Source: Deltaproteobacteria bacterium UBA6106 (GTDB lineage Bacteria; Desulfobacterota; Syntrophorhabdia; Syntrophorhabdales; Syntrophorhabdaceae). From it: DNA of 64,000 nucleotides. Below the pieces are notes generated by a model. It was not told the DNA's origin. It searched no databases and worked only from the letters and a program-made list of their open reading frames with translations. Within the stretch, counting starts at the first letter, position 1, and every line of letters begins with the position of its first letter. The stretch spans positions 62,001 through 126,000 of the forward strand of contig DIWM01000053.1 in the NCBI GenBank assembly GCA_002428485.1, written 5' to 3'. Made by a program: the position numbers and the translations under genes. Below, piece by piece: positions 44,655 through 53,085 of the stretch.

Positions 44655-45641
44655 ATGAAGAGAATTGGAATAATCGGGACAGGCTCGTATCTTCCCGAAA
44701 AGGTAATGACGAATTTCGATATTGAGAAGTTTCTGGATACGTCCGATGAATGGATCTTTACAAGGACCGGCATCAAGGAAAGGAGGATCGCCGATGAGAA
44801 ACAGGCAACCTCCGATCTCTGTAAGGTTGCTGCGAAACGGGCCATGGATGCCGCGGGGGTGAAGCCTGACGACATCGACCTTCTTATCCTCGCTACGATC
44901 ACGCCTGATACCCATTGTCCCGCGGGCTCGAACTGGCTTGAAGCAAAACTGCAATGCCATAACGCCGTATCCTTTGACATAACAGCGGCATGCTCCGGTT
45001 TTATCTTTGCCCTCCATGTCGCCGACAGGATGATCAGGTGCGGAACGAACAAAAGGGCGCTTGTCGTTGCCGGTGAGATCATGACCAGGGTGGTGAACTG
45101 GAAGGAGCGCGAAAGCTGTATCCTCTGGGGCGACGGGGCAGGGGCGGCTGTTATCACCGAAACAGATACAGGCGCGGAGATACTGTCCACGCATATCCAC
45201 ACTGACGGTGCCGGCGGCGATACGCTCCTTATGCCGGGCGGAGGATCAAAGACAACGCCTATCTCTTACGCGAGCGTTGAGCAGGGGCTTCACTTCCTGA
45301 AGATGATAGAGGCGAACAAGTCCTTCAAGGTTGCCGTGAACAGGTTCTCGGAGGCCTGCGAAGAAGCGGTTGCCGCGAACGGTTATGCAATCGGCGATGT
45401 CGATGTCATTATTCCTCATCAGGCAAATCTGCGCATCCTCCAGGGCATGGCGAAGAAATTGAAAGCCCCCATGGAGAAGATCTATATGACTATTGAAAAA
45501 TATGGTAATATATCCTCTGCAACGGTGCCTATAGCCCTTGACGAGGCCGTTCGGAACGGCACCATTGCGAAGGACAAACTGGTTCTTTTAACTGCATTCG
45601 GCGGCGGCCTCACCTGGGGCAGTTCTTTGATACGATGGTAA
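44655..45641 (+). CDS. fabH: Beta-ketoacyl-ACP synthase III
   Basis: Starts fatty-acid synthesis by condensing acetyl-CoA (or a branched acyl-CoA) with malonyl-ACP. The 328-residue protein has the catalytic triad: Cys in FDITAACSGFIFAL, His in VIIPHQANLRIL, Asn in GNISSATVPIAL. It opens RIGIIGTGSYLPEKVMTN and has WIFTRTGIKERR. The ATG at 44655 follows AGGGGA; the frame is open 15 codons further upstream but would include the leader hairpin. It is isolated from other fab genes, so a role in a specialised product cannot be excluded. Confidence 0.93.
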   Translation: MKRIGIIGTGSYLPEKVMTNFDIEKFLDTSDEWIFTRTGIKERRIADEKQATSDLCKVAAKRAMDAAGVKPDDIDLLILATITPDTHCPAGSNWLEAKLQCHNAVSFDITAACSGFIFALHVADRMIRCGTNKRALVVAGEIMTRVVNWKERESCILWGDGAGAAVITETDTGAEILSTHIHTDGAGGDTLLMPGGGSKTTPISYASVEQGLHFLKMIEANKSFKVAVNRFSEACEEAVAANGYAIGDVDVIIPHQANLRILQGMAKKLKAPMEKIYMTIEKYGNISSATVPIALDEAVRNGTIAKDKLVLLTAFGGGLTWGSSLIRW

Positions 45642-45646
45642 TAAAA

Positions 45647-45680
45647 CAGCTGTCAGCTCATAGCTGATAGCTCATAGCGA
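45647..45680. repeat. Family D repeat upstream of tRNA-Ser
   Basis: cagctgtcagctcatagctg and atagctcatagcg words directly after fabH, forming a short imperfect hairpin. Confidence 0.5.
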
Positions 45681-45695
45681 AAGACCGAAAGACTC

Positions 45696-45785
45696 GGAGG
45701 GATGGCTGAGCGGCCGAAAGCGGCGGTCTTGAAAACCGTTGGGCGTGCAAGCGCCCCGTGGGTTCGAATCCTACTCCCTCCGCCA
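45696..45785 (+). tRNA. tRNA-Ser (anticodon UGA)
   Basis: A 90-base class II tRNA. The acceptor stem pairs GGAGGGA with TCCCTCC, discriminator G, and CCA is encoded (45783-45785). The D arm has GGCTGAGCGG. The anticodon loop CTTGAAA holds TGA at 45730-45732. A long variable arm (gggcgtgcaagcgcccc) and the T arm GGGTTCGAATCC complete it. The long variable arm and anticodon identify serine, reading UCA and related codons. Confidence 0.97.
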
Positions 45786-46013
45786 TATTATTCTTCAGAT
45801 CACGTTGTTCCCGTTTACTTATCATCAAAGAAGCAAAGAGCCTATTGTCAGCGAAAGATGCGCTGTTTTTCCGGCATAAAATTTTCTTCTATAGAGTATG
45901 CAAAATGAGGTATATAAAAAGTCGTAAACTCTAAGAAAAGCGTAAGATAGATTTTGGGGATAATCAGAAATAAATAATGCAGAAGATATGAATGTACTGA
46001 AGGGAGAATTTCC

Positions 46014-47042
46014 GTGTCTATAAGGGTAGCGATTAACGGTTTCGGGAGAATTGGAAGAAGCGTTTTCAGGATCTGCCATGGAAGAGAAGAGATCGACTTT
46101 GTAGCGATCAACGACCTGGCGGACACGCCGGCGCTTTCGTGTTTATTGAGATACGATTCGGTCCACGGGATTTTCAAAGAGGAATGCGGTTACGATAAGG
46201 ATGAGTTGATCGTCAATGGAAGAAGAATAAAGACATGCTCCATAACAGAGCCGGACAGATTACCCTGGAGAGAGATCGGCGTGGATATAGTTTTGGAAAG
46301 CACGGGAAAATTTACAGACGGGCATAAGGCGGCAGGGCATATCCGGTCAGGCGCAAAAAAGGTCATCGTGTCTGCTCCGGCGAATAATGCCGACGTGACT
46401 ATTATTCCCGGCGTGAATGACGATATCCTGGATATAGATAAAAACAACATAATCTCTATGGGTTCCTGCACGGCAAACTGTCTTGGCCCCATTATCAAGG
46501 TATTGGACGAGGAGTACGGTATAGAATACGGTTTCATGACAACCGTTCATGCATATACGAAAGACCAGCCCCTTGTTGATGAGGCGCACAGGGATCTGAG
46601 ACGGGGCAGGGCGGCGGGTATTTCCATAGCGCCCACAACAACCGGCGCTTTCAGGGCGATCTCTGAGGTCATGCCCCATCTTAACGGCAGGATAAAGGGT
46701 ATCTCGATCAGAGTGCCGACACCGAATGTCTCTCTCATAGATTTCGTTGTCGGCGTGAAAAAAAGGGTTGACCGGGACAGTATCAACGGGGTGTTCAGGG
46801 ACTATGCCAATGGTCCGATGAGAGGCATACTTTCCTGTGAAGAAGATCCCCTTGTCTCCTGTGATTTTAACGGGAATACGCATTCGGCCGTAGTTGATTT
46901 GCCCGGTACACAGACAATAGGCGGCCATGTCGCCAGGGTACTTGCCTGGTATGATAATGAATACGGTTTTTCCAACCGGTTGATAGACCTGATGCTGCGC
47001 ATAGCGAGGTCCGGATATCTCCTGATCGGGGATGTAAAGTGA
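46014..47042 (+). CDS. gap: Glyceraldehyde-3-phosphate dehydrogenase, type I
   Basis: A 342-residue NAD-dependent enzyme of glycolysis and gluconeogenesis. The Rossmann motif INGFGRIGRSVFR is intact, Asp in AINDLADT favours NAD, and the catalytic Cys lies in GSCTANCLGPIIKVL with His in TVHAYTKDQ. Conserved SCTTN reads SCTAN, and the S-loop RDLRRGRAAGISIAPTTTGA differs from the usual RAAALNIIPTSTGA. This divergence may reflect a second, specialised GAPDH or an erythrose-4-phosphate-type role. The GTG start follows GAAGGGAG. The gene stands alone. Confidence 0.9.
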   Translation: MSIRVAINGFGRIGRSVFRICHGREEIDFVAINDLADTPALSCLLRYDSVHGIFKEECGYDKDELIVNGRRIKTCSITEPDRLPWREIGVDIVLESTGKFTDGHKAAGHIRSGAKKVIVSAPANNADVTIIPGVNDDILDIDKNNIISMGSCTANCLGPIIKVLDEEYGIEYGFMTTVHAYTKDQPLVDEAHRDLRRGRAAGISIAPTTTGAFRAISEVMPHLNGRIKGISIRVPTPNVSLIDFVVGVKKRVDRDSINGVFRDYANGPMRGILSCEEDPLVSCDFNGNTHSAVVDLPGTQTIGGHVARVLAWYDNEYGFSNRLIDLMLRIARSGYLLIGDVK

Positions 47043-47168
47043 AGATGGCAATCCGAGGCAAAGCCGTAGTGCCCTTTATTCACCGATGAATGTTGTGCCT
47101 GTTTCATGGAACGCAGGTCCTGCTTCCCCCGCCATATCATTTTCGTGCTAAATGAGATACAAAATATA

Positions 47169-47239
47169 TTGATAAATATATTGACAGCCCTGTAAAGATA
47201 ATTTATATCTATAGGACTATCGATAATGCTATTTATCAA
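47169..47239. promoter_or_regulatory. Inverted repeat TTGATAAATA flanking the catabolic promoter
   Basis: TTGATAAATA (47169-47178) and its exact complement TATTTATCAA (47230-47239) lie on either side of the -35/-10 elements. Their centre coincides with the -10 region. The arrangement suits a dimeric regulator binding both sides, possibly looping the promoter. No regulator gene is adjacent. Confidence 0.5.
47181..47209 (+). promoter_or_regulatory. Sigma-70 promoter for the catabolic (mutase) cluster
   Basis: TTGACA (47181-47186), a 17-base spacer and TATATC (47204-47209, 4 of 6). Expected start near 47216, about 120 bases before the first gene. It is the only clear promoter before a run of co-directional genes reaching beyond the window. 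Confidence 0.6.
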
Positions 47240-47336
47240 TAAACAGCCTTGGAAGAAAATCCTTATGGCAGGGCAAGGTTGTTAAAGGTGAAGAGAAGTA
47301 TCGAGGGTCATATGGGCGTTCTGCCGGAGGCGTATT

Positions 47337-48293
47337 ATGGATCTTGCTGAACAGGTTTTGATGGGAGATGAGAAAAGTGCTGCTCGCCTTATCTCGCTCA
47401 TAGAACGTGGCAACAAAGGAGCGTACCGGGAGCTGATCAAATTGCTCCCTTACACGCACAAAACTCACGTGATCGGTGTAACCGGGCCTGCGGGAGCAGG
47501 GAAGAGCACACTCATCGGCAAGCTGGCCCTCTCGCTGTGTGAGGAAGGGGCAGGGGTCGGAGTTGTAGCCATAGATCCTACCAGTATAAGAAGCCACGGA
47601 GCCCTTCTGGCCGACCGGGTGAGGATGAAAGAAGTGGAGATGGCGGGCAAAGCCTTCATCCGCTCCATGGCAGACCGTGACCACCCGGGGGGTGTTTGCC
47701 CCGCCGCCGCCGGTGCGGTCTCAGTAATTTCGGCCCTTGGAAAGCAGCATATTTTTATAGAAAGCGTGGGGGCAGGTCAATCCGACAAAGCAATTTTTTA
47801 CCTGGCCGACACGGTCATCACTGTTTTTACGCCCGAATTCGGAGATGAAATACAGCTCCTAAAGGCAGGTCTTTTAGAGATAGGAGATATCGTCATCGTC
47901 AACAAGGGGGATAAGGCCAGCGCGGAAGACGCCCTGCTGGCCATATCGGAGCACGTTGTACAAAAAGGCGAGACAACATGGAAAACCCCTGTCCTCCTCG
48001 TTCAGGCGCATACCGGCCAAGGCATAGAGGAGCTGTTGGCTGTTATTAAAGCGCGGGAAGAGTTTCTGCAGAAGGATGGACAAGGCGCAAAATCGCGAAG
48101 AGATAAAACCATTATTTTTATGATGGCGCTATTGAAGGAAGAGGTGTGGAGCAGGCTGGCCGGCCACTTCCCACAAGATGCGGGTATCTCGCGCATCATT
48201 GAGGAAGTGAGTTCCGATAAGCTGGATCTGTATAGCGCCGTCGACCTGATAGCTCAGAATATTGAAATGAAGGTATTATCAGGACATCAATGA
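47337..48293 (+). CDS. meaB: MeaB/ArgK-family GTPase chaperone of the B12 mutase
   Basis: A 318-residue P-loop GTPase of the G3E class that loads and protects adenosylcobalamin in acyl-CoA mutases. Walker A is GVTGPAGAGKSTLIGKL, and NKGD is the guanine motif (usually NKAD). The switch region reads DPTSIRSHGALLADRVRM in place of the common DPSSPFSGGAILGDRIRM, and VGAGQSD replaces VGVGQSE. These differences parallel those of the mutase next to it, so the pair appears to have co-diverged. The ATG follows CGGAGG. First gene of the cluster. Confidence 0.9.
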   Translation: MDLAEQVLMGDEKSAARLISLIERGNKGAYRELIKLLPYTHKTHVIGVTGPAGAGKSTLIGKLALSLCEEGAGVGVVAIDPTSIRSHGALLADRVRMKEVEMAGKAFIRSMADRDHPGGVCPAAAGAVSVISALGKQHIFIESVGAGQSDKAIFYLADTVITVFTPEFGDEIQLLKAGLLEIGDIVIVNKGDKASAEDALLAISEHVVQKGETTWKTPVLLVQAHTGQGIEELLAVIKAREEFLQKDGQGAKSRRDKTIIFMMALLKEEVWSRLAGHFPQDAGISRIIEEVSSDKLDLYSAVDLIAQNIEMKVLSGHQ

Positions 48294-48340
48294 GAAACCT
48301 GAGGGAACATTTATTAAATATGCCAGGGAGGTAAAAAAAT

Positions 48341-49948
48341 ATGAGCGAACAGAAGAAAAACTCCAAGCAGTACGGCTTTGATTGGGGTATGCAGGTAAAG
48401 CCGGTCTATACGCCGGACGACCTCAAGGAGATCTCATTGGAAAAGGACGTCGGCAATCCAGGCGATTACCCCTTTACGAGAGGGAACTTCCCGCTCATGT
48501 ACCGGTCCAGGGCGCCTTTGAACAGGGTATATTCCGGATTCTTGAGCGGAGAGGATACGAATGCAAGGTTGAGGTATTTGTTCGACAGGGGCATGAAAAC
48601 CATGAGCATTGCGCTGGACCTTCCGACCCAGCTCGGCCTTGATTCGGATGACCCGCGGGCAGAAGATGAAGTCGGACGAATAGGGGTAGCTATCGATACC
48701 CTCCAGGATATGGAGGATGCATTCAAAGGCATAGATCTGGGCAAGGTCAGCACGAACATAACAATCAATGCCCTGGCCCCCATCCTGCTCTCAATGTATG
48801 TGGCGACGGCAGAGAAACAGGGGGTTGCCAGGGATCAGATAGCCATTGTCACCCAGAATGACATTTTGAAAGAATTTGTAGTGCGCGGGGCCTGGATCTT
48901 TCCACCGAGGCCGTCCCTCAGATATACCGTTGACGTTATTGAATATTGTGCCAGAGAGATACCCAAGGCCAGCCCTGTCAGTGTTGCCACCGGACATTTG
49001 CGGTCATCGGGCGCGAATGCCGCTCAGGAGATCGCGTGGGGCTTTGAGATTGCCTTCGCCTACCTCCAGGCAGCGCTGGACAGGGGTATGGACGTAGACC
49101 AGGTTGCCTCTTTTATTACCTTTACCTTTCATAACAAGCTCAATTTCTTCGAAGAAGCAGCAAAGTATCGTGCGGCGCGCAAGATATGGGCAAGAATCCT
49201 CAAAGAGCGTTTCGGCGCCAAGGACCCTCGTTCTCTTATGCTTAAATCCTTTGGCGGAGGCGGCATGGAAGAACTGACGATGCAGGAACCTCTGAACAAT
49301 ATCATTCGTGAAACCCTCGTAGCCCTGGGGGCCATCCTGGGAGGTGTCCAGGGAGTGGGGCTCTGTTGTTACGACGAAGCCTATACGATCCCTACCCCTG
49401 AAGCTCAGCTTATTTCCTTGAGGACCTTCCAGATCCTCATGGAGGAAGCAGGCATGGGAGATGTAGCCGACCCGCTGGGTGGCTCGTATTATATAGAACA
49501 GCTTACCGTGGAGCTGGAAAAGGCAGCACTGAAACTGATGGACGAGATAGAAAAGGCCGGGGGCATTGTAAAGGCCATCGAAGAGGGCGCTATTCAAAGG
49601 CTCCAGGCCCGGGGAGCGTACGAGAGGCAGAAGCAGATCGATTCAGTGGAAAAAATCTGGGTTGGAGCAAACAAGTATGTCAGCGAGGGCGAGGAGTGGG
49701 ATGTCAAGCTGCACGAATACGACCCGACGATACAGGTACGGAAGGTTGAGAAGCTAAACAAGGTGAAAAAAGAGCGCGACAATGCCAAGGTGGAGAAGTG
49801 CCTGAATGACCTTAAACAGGCCGCAGAGAGCGGCGTGAACATTATGCCATCCACTTTAGAGGCGGTAAAAGCGTACGCGACGATCGGCGAAATGACAAAA
49901 ATACTTAAGAGCGTGTTCGGCGAATTCAAACAGCCGGCAGTATTTTAG
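48341..49948 (+). CDS. Divergent adenosylcobalamin-dependent acyl-CoA mutase, large subunit
   Basis: A 535-residue TIM-barrel subunit of the methylmalonyl-CoA mutase family without the B12-binding domain, which is encoded by the next gene. Recognisable family segments: YPFTRGNFPLMYRSR, ALDLPTQLGLDSDDP, GVAIDTLQDMEDAF, ADPLGGSYYIEQLT. Usual substrate-contact motifs are changed: SGYHIREAG reads ATGHLRSSG (Tyr243 lost, His244 kept, numbering of the Propionibacterium enzyme), the RTHSQTSGW region reads KSFGGGGME, GYDSDHP reads GLDSDDP, and SLHTNS reads VGLCCY. It should rearrange an acyl-CoA other than methylmalonyl-CoA, but the substrate is unknown. Confidence 0.88.
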   Translation: MSEQKKNSKQYGFDWGMQVKPVYTPDDLKEISLEKDVGNPGDYPFTRGNFPLMYRSRAPLNRVYSGFLSGEDTNARLRYLFDRGMKTMSIALDLPTQLGLDSDDPRAEDEVGRIGVAIDTLQDMEDAFKGIDLGKVSTNITINALAPILLSMYVATAEKQGVARDQIAIVTQNDILKEFVVRGAWIFPPRPSLRYTVDVIEYCAREIPKASPVSVATGHLRSSGANAAQEIAWGFEIAFAYLQAALDRGMDVDQVASFITFTFHNKLNFFEEAAKYRAARKIWARILKERFGAKDPRSLMLKSFGGGGMEELTMQEPLNNIIRETLVALGAILGGVQGVGLCCYDEAYTIPTPEAQLISLRTFQILMEEAGMGDVADPLGGSYYIEQLTVELEKAALKLMDEIEKAGGIVKAIEEGAIQRLQARGAYERQKQIDSVEKIWVGANKYVSEGEEWDVKLHEYDPTIQVRKVEKLNKVKKERDNAKVEKCLNDLKQAAESGVNIMPSTLEAVKAYATIGEMTKILKSVFGEFKQPAVF

Positions 49949-49964
49949 CTCAGGGAGGCAGAAG

Positions 49965-50372
49965 ATGGGTAGAAATAATCCTATAAGGGTGCTGATGGGT
50001 AAACCGGGCCTTGATGGTCATGATGTAGGGGCAAAAGTTGTCAGTATGGCCTTGCGGGATGCAGGGATGGAGGTTATTTACAGCGGTTTGCACAGCACGG
50101 TGGATGAAATTGTCCAGATGGCCGTACAGGAAGGCGTAGACGTAATCGGGCTGAGCATTTTATCGAACGCCCACCTGCCCATTGCGAAAAAGATCATAAG
50201 CAAGCTCAAAGAAAAGGGGCTGTCAGATGTACCGGTCGTGATGGGAGGGGTCATTCCAAAAGGAGACATCTCCCTGCTGAAGGAATACGGTATTGCAGAG
50301 GTGTGCCCGTTCAGCACCCCTCTCAACAAGGTGGTGGAGGCCGTTTCAAAAGTGGCGCAGTCAAAAGGATAA
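49965..50372 (+). CDS. Acyl-CoA mutase small subunit (cobalamin-binding)
   Basis: A 135-residue B12-binding domain that carries the cofactor for the mutase upstream. The base-off binding motif DxHxxG is intact (Asp17, His19, Gly22 in GLDGHDVGAK), as are GLSILSNAHL (SxL) and VVMGGVIP (GG). It lies 16 bases after the large subunit with a GGGAGG site. Separate large and small subunits are typical of isobutyryl-, hydroxyisobutyryl- and other non-methylmalonyl mutases and of archaeal methylmalonyl enzymes. Confidence 0.95.
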   Translation: MGRNNPIRVLMGKPGLDGHDVGAKVVSMALRDAGMEVIYSGLHSTVDEIVQMAVQEGVDVIGLSILSNAHLPIAKKIISKLKEKGLSDVPVVMGGVIPKGDISLLKEYGIAEVCPFSTPLNKVVEAVSKVAQSKG

Positions 50373-50414
50373 ACCCCGGTGTCAGCGGTGTGCAATACTA
50401 AAGGTTGGGCTTGA

Positions 50415-51815
50415 ATGAACGAAGAGACGAACGAAAAAACAGCAAGGTTTATTGCAGGGTCAACATTCGAAGCCATTCCGAAAAAGGCGGTGGATCTGGC
50501 AAAAGATGCAATCCTCGATTGGATGGGCGTGACGATTGCCGGCTCCTGCGAACCTGCGGTCAATATATTGACGGAGCAGGTTAAGCAGTGGGGCGGCGCC
50601 AATGAAGCTGGCGTGATCGGGAGGGCCTTTCGAACCACTGTGCCCCTTGCGGCATGGATCAACGGGACAGCGAGCCATGCCATCGATTATGATGATACAT
50701 TTTCCAATGCAGCAGGCTATAATTTTCATCCAACTGTGCCGATCCTCCCGGCTGTTTTTGCCTTGAGCGAGAAGTGCAAAACCTCCGCCAGGGCAGCGTT
50801 GGCCGCCTATATTGTAGGCATAGAGGTTGAATCCAGGGTAGGTGCTGCCATGGGCCGCTTTTCTTCTGAGATGGGGTGGCACCCAACGCCGGTGATCGGG
50901 ACCATAGGCGCTGTAGCTGCAAGCGCAAACCTGCTGGGGCTCAACGCCGAACAGGTTCGAATGGCCCTCGGGATTGCCGGATCCTATTCAAGCGGGTTTG
51001 TAAAGAATTTCGGGACCATGACTAAACCACTTCATGCGGGCAATGCTGCCAAGAACGGCGTGATCGCTGCGCTCCTGGCTCAAAATGGATTTACCGGCAC
51101 AGAAAAGGTCCTTGAAGGGGATACAGGGTTTTGCAGCATGTTCAGCGGCAAAAAGTCAAGCGGGCCAGGGCAGTATGACCGGGATTTTGGAGAGGCATGG
51201 CATATCATCACGCCGGGCATCGCCCTGAAGGCTTATCCATGCTGTCGCTCAACGCACTCCAGCATAGATGCCTCCCTGTACCTGAGAAATGTGATGCATA
51301 TAGACCCGAACCGGGTGGTCAAGATCACCTGCATAACGCACCCGCAGCATACGAAACTGGCGCGGTTTCATAAGCCGGGAAGCGCCTATGAAGGAAAATT
51401 CAGCATACCCTACTGTATTGCCGTTGCGCTGCTGAGGGGAAAGGTGGTGCTGGAAGACTTTACAGAGGGGAAAGTGACCGCTCCGGAGGCTCAGAAGCTC
51501 CTTGCCAAGGTCGAGTTTCTTTACCCTGAAAAATATATGAATGTTCCGATGACCCTGACCCAGGAGGTAGTGATCAGGCTTGACAACGGGGAAGAATATT
51601 CTCATGAAGTGCCCGGGCCCAAAGGGGACCCTGAGAACCCAATGAGCCACGAGGAGCTTGCAGCAAAGTTTATCGATTGTACACGTTCGTATTTTTCTGA
51701 AGGAGAGATCGACAAGATGCTGAAGATGATAGGCGGCCTGGAGTCTCTCGATGACATGTCGCAATTGATGGACATGGTCACCCATCCAACGAAAAGATCG
51801 GAGGTATTGAAATGA
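50415..51815 (+). CDS. MmgE/PrpD-family protein (dehydratase, decarboxylase or isomerase)
   Basis: A 466-residue protein of the 2-methylcitrate dehydratase / cis-aconitate decarboxylase family. Visible motifs are INGTASHAIDYDDTFSNAAG with the conserved His and Asp, GTMTKPLHAGNAAKNGV in the active site, and PCCRSTHSSIDA. The family acts on di- and tricarboxylic acids, including methylcitrate, aconitate and aspartate derivatives. Its place between a mutase and a CoA-transferase suggests it processes the free acid before CoA activation. It overlaps the CoA-transferase gene by four bases (ATGA). Exact reaction unknown. Confidence 0.87.
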   Translation: MNEETNEKTARFIAGSTFEAIPKKAVDLAKDAILDWMGVTIAGSCEPAVNILTEQVKQWGGANEAGVIGRAFRTTVPLAAWINGTASHAIDYDDTFSNAAGYNFHPTVPILPAVFALSEKCKTSARAALAAYIVGIEVESRVGAAMGRFSSEMGWHPTPVIGTIGAVAASANLLGLNAEQVRMALGIAGSYSSGFVKNFGTMTKPLHAGNAAKNGVIAALLAQNGFTGTEKVLEGDTGFCSMFSGKKSSGPGQYDRDFGEAWHIITPGIALKAYPCCRSTHSSIDASLYLRNVMHIDPNRVVKITCITHPQHTKLARFHKPGSAYEGKFSIPYCIAVALLRGKVVLEDFTEGKVTAPEAQKLLAKVEFLYPEKYMNVPMTLTQEVVIRLDNGEEYSHEVPGPKGDPENPMSHEELAAKFIDCTRSYFSEGEIDKMLKMIGGLESLDDMSQLMDMVTHPTKRSEVLK

Positions 51816-53029
51816 ACGGGCCTTTATCGGGAATAAGAATCCTGGACATATCGCGTGCAATCGCCGGCCCATACGGGACCATGCTGCTGGCCGACCTCGG
51901 CGCAGAGGTGATTCACATTGAAACCCCTGAAGGAGACATAAGCCGTTTTCGCGGCGGGCCGAAATACAAAGGGGAGAGCTTCCATTATCTGTCATGGAAT
52001 CGAAACAAAAAGGATATCGTCCTTGACTTCAGCACAAAGATGGGAAAACAGGCGTTTCTTGATCTCGTCAAGATGTCTGATATCGTTTGGGATAACTTCC
52101 GGCCGGGCTCCATGAAGAGGCTTGGCTTCGATTATGAGACGTTAAAGGAGATCAACCCCCGTATTATCAGTGTATCCATCTCAGGATATGGCCAGACAGG
52201 GCCGTTTGCAAACAGGCCTGCCTTCGATGTGGCGATCCTGGGCCATGCAGGGGTGCTAAGCGTGACGGGCGAACCCGACGGGACGCCGGTGAGGCCGGGG
52301 ATCCCGATGGCCGACATGGGCGGCGCCATTTTCGCCGCTATTGGCGCTCTGTCAGTGCTCTATGAGCGTGAGCACACGGGGAAAGGGCGTAAAGTGGAGA
52401 TCTCCATGCAGGACGCCTGCATATCGATGCTTGCATACTATTTTTGTCAATATTTCATCACAGGGAACGTCCCAAAGCCGCTGGATCACTCCGGGCATAT
52501 ATTTTCAATACCTTATGGGATATACAGGACAAAGAACGGCCATATAGCAATAGGGCCAAGCTGGCCTAAAGTTGCAGAGGTGATCGGGATGGGGCAGCTT
52601 GTTGATGACCCGAGGTTCAAGGATTGGGAAGCCAGGGACCGGAATCGCACGGAGTTTAACAGGATTCTGGAGGAGCAGCTGCTGAAAGCCGAGACCGAAG
52701 AATGGATCGAACGTTTTGGGGCCGCCGATGTTCCTGCAGGGGCGATCAAAAACATTGCCGAGGTTGCGGTCGACCCGCAGGTTCTATATAACAGGATGAT
52801 CCTCACCCTGGTGCACCCCTTGGGAGGTGAGATAAAGCTGGTGGGAAACCCGGTAAAAATGGACGGGCTTTCCGAGGAAGACTATACGGCCCCGCCTACC
52901 CTCAACCAGCATGAGCATGAGATATTGTCCGGACTGCTTGATTATTCGGAAGAAAAGATAGCGTTGCTAAAGCAGGAGGAGAAGAAGCGCAGAGAGGAGC
53001 GATCAGCTCAGATACGGACGCATTGGTAG
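51812..53029 (+). CDS. Type III CoA-transferase (CaiB/BaiF family)
   Basis: A 405-residue CoA-transferase that moves CoA between carboxylic acids through an enzyme-bound aspartyl-CoA thioester. The nucleophile is Asp168 in GIPMADMGGAIFAAIGAL, matching Asp169 of formyl-CoA transferase. Other family parts: ILDISRAIAGPYGTMLLADLGAEV and KGRKVEISMQDA (quoted in part). It probably activates the acid imported by the neighbouring TRAP transporter, with succinyl-CoA or a pathway product as CoA donor. The C-terminus is a basic tail (KQEEKKRREERS). Confidence 0.92.
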   Translation: MNGPLSGIRILDISRAIAGPYGTMLLADLGAEVIHIETPEGDISRFRGGPKYKGESFHYLSWNRNKKDIVLDFSTKMGKQAFLDLVKMSDIVWDNFRPGSMKRLGFDYETLKEINPRIISVSISGYGQTGPFANRPAFDVAILGHAGVLSVTGEPDGTPVRPGIPMADMGGAIFAAIGALSVLYEREHTGKGRKVEISMQDACISMLAYYFCQYFITGNVPKPLDHSGHIFSIPYGIYRTKNGHIAIGPSWPKVAEVIGMGQLVDDPRFKDWEARDRNRTEFNRILEEQLLKAETEEWIERFGAADVPAGAIKNIAEVAVDPQVLYNRMILTLVHPLGGEIKLVGNPVKMDGLSEEDYTAPPTLNQHEHEILSGLLDYSEEKIALLKQEEKKRREERSAQIRTHW

Positions 53030-53085
53030 ATGGGCATGAAGCTTTACGGTAGAACCGTAATATTTTAATGCAAGGGAGGATGATT

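Noticed and set aside
46014..47042. Annotating the GAPDH as erythrose-4-phosphate dehydrogenase
   Set aside because: The unusual S-loop is noted, but NAD and phosphate-site motifs are generic GAPDH and no pyridoxal-synthesis neighbour supports the alternative.
48341..50372. Calling the mutase methylmalonyl-CoA mutase
   Set aside because: Several substrate-contact motifs of that enzyme are replaced, so the specific name is not supported.
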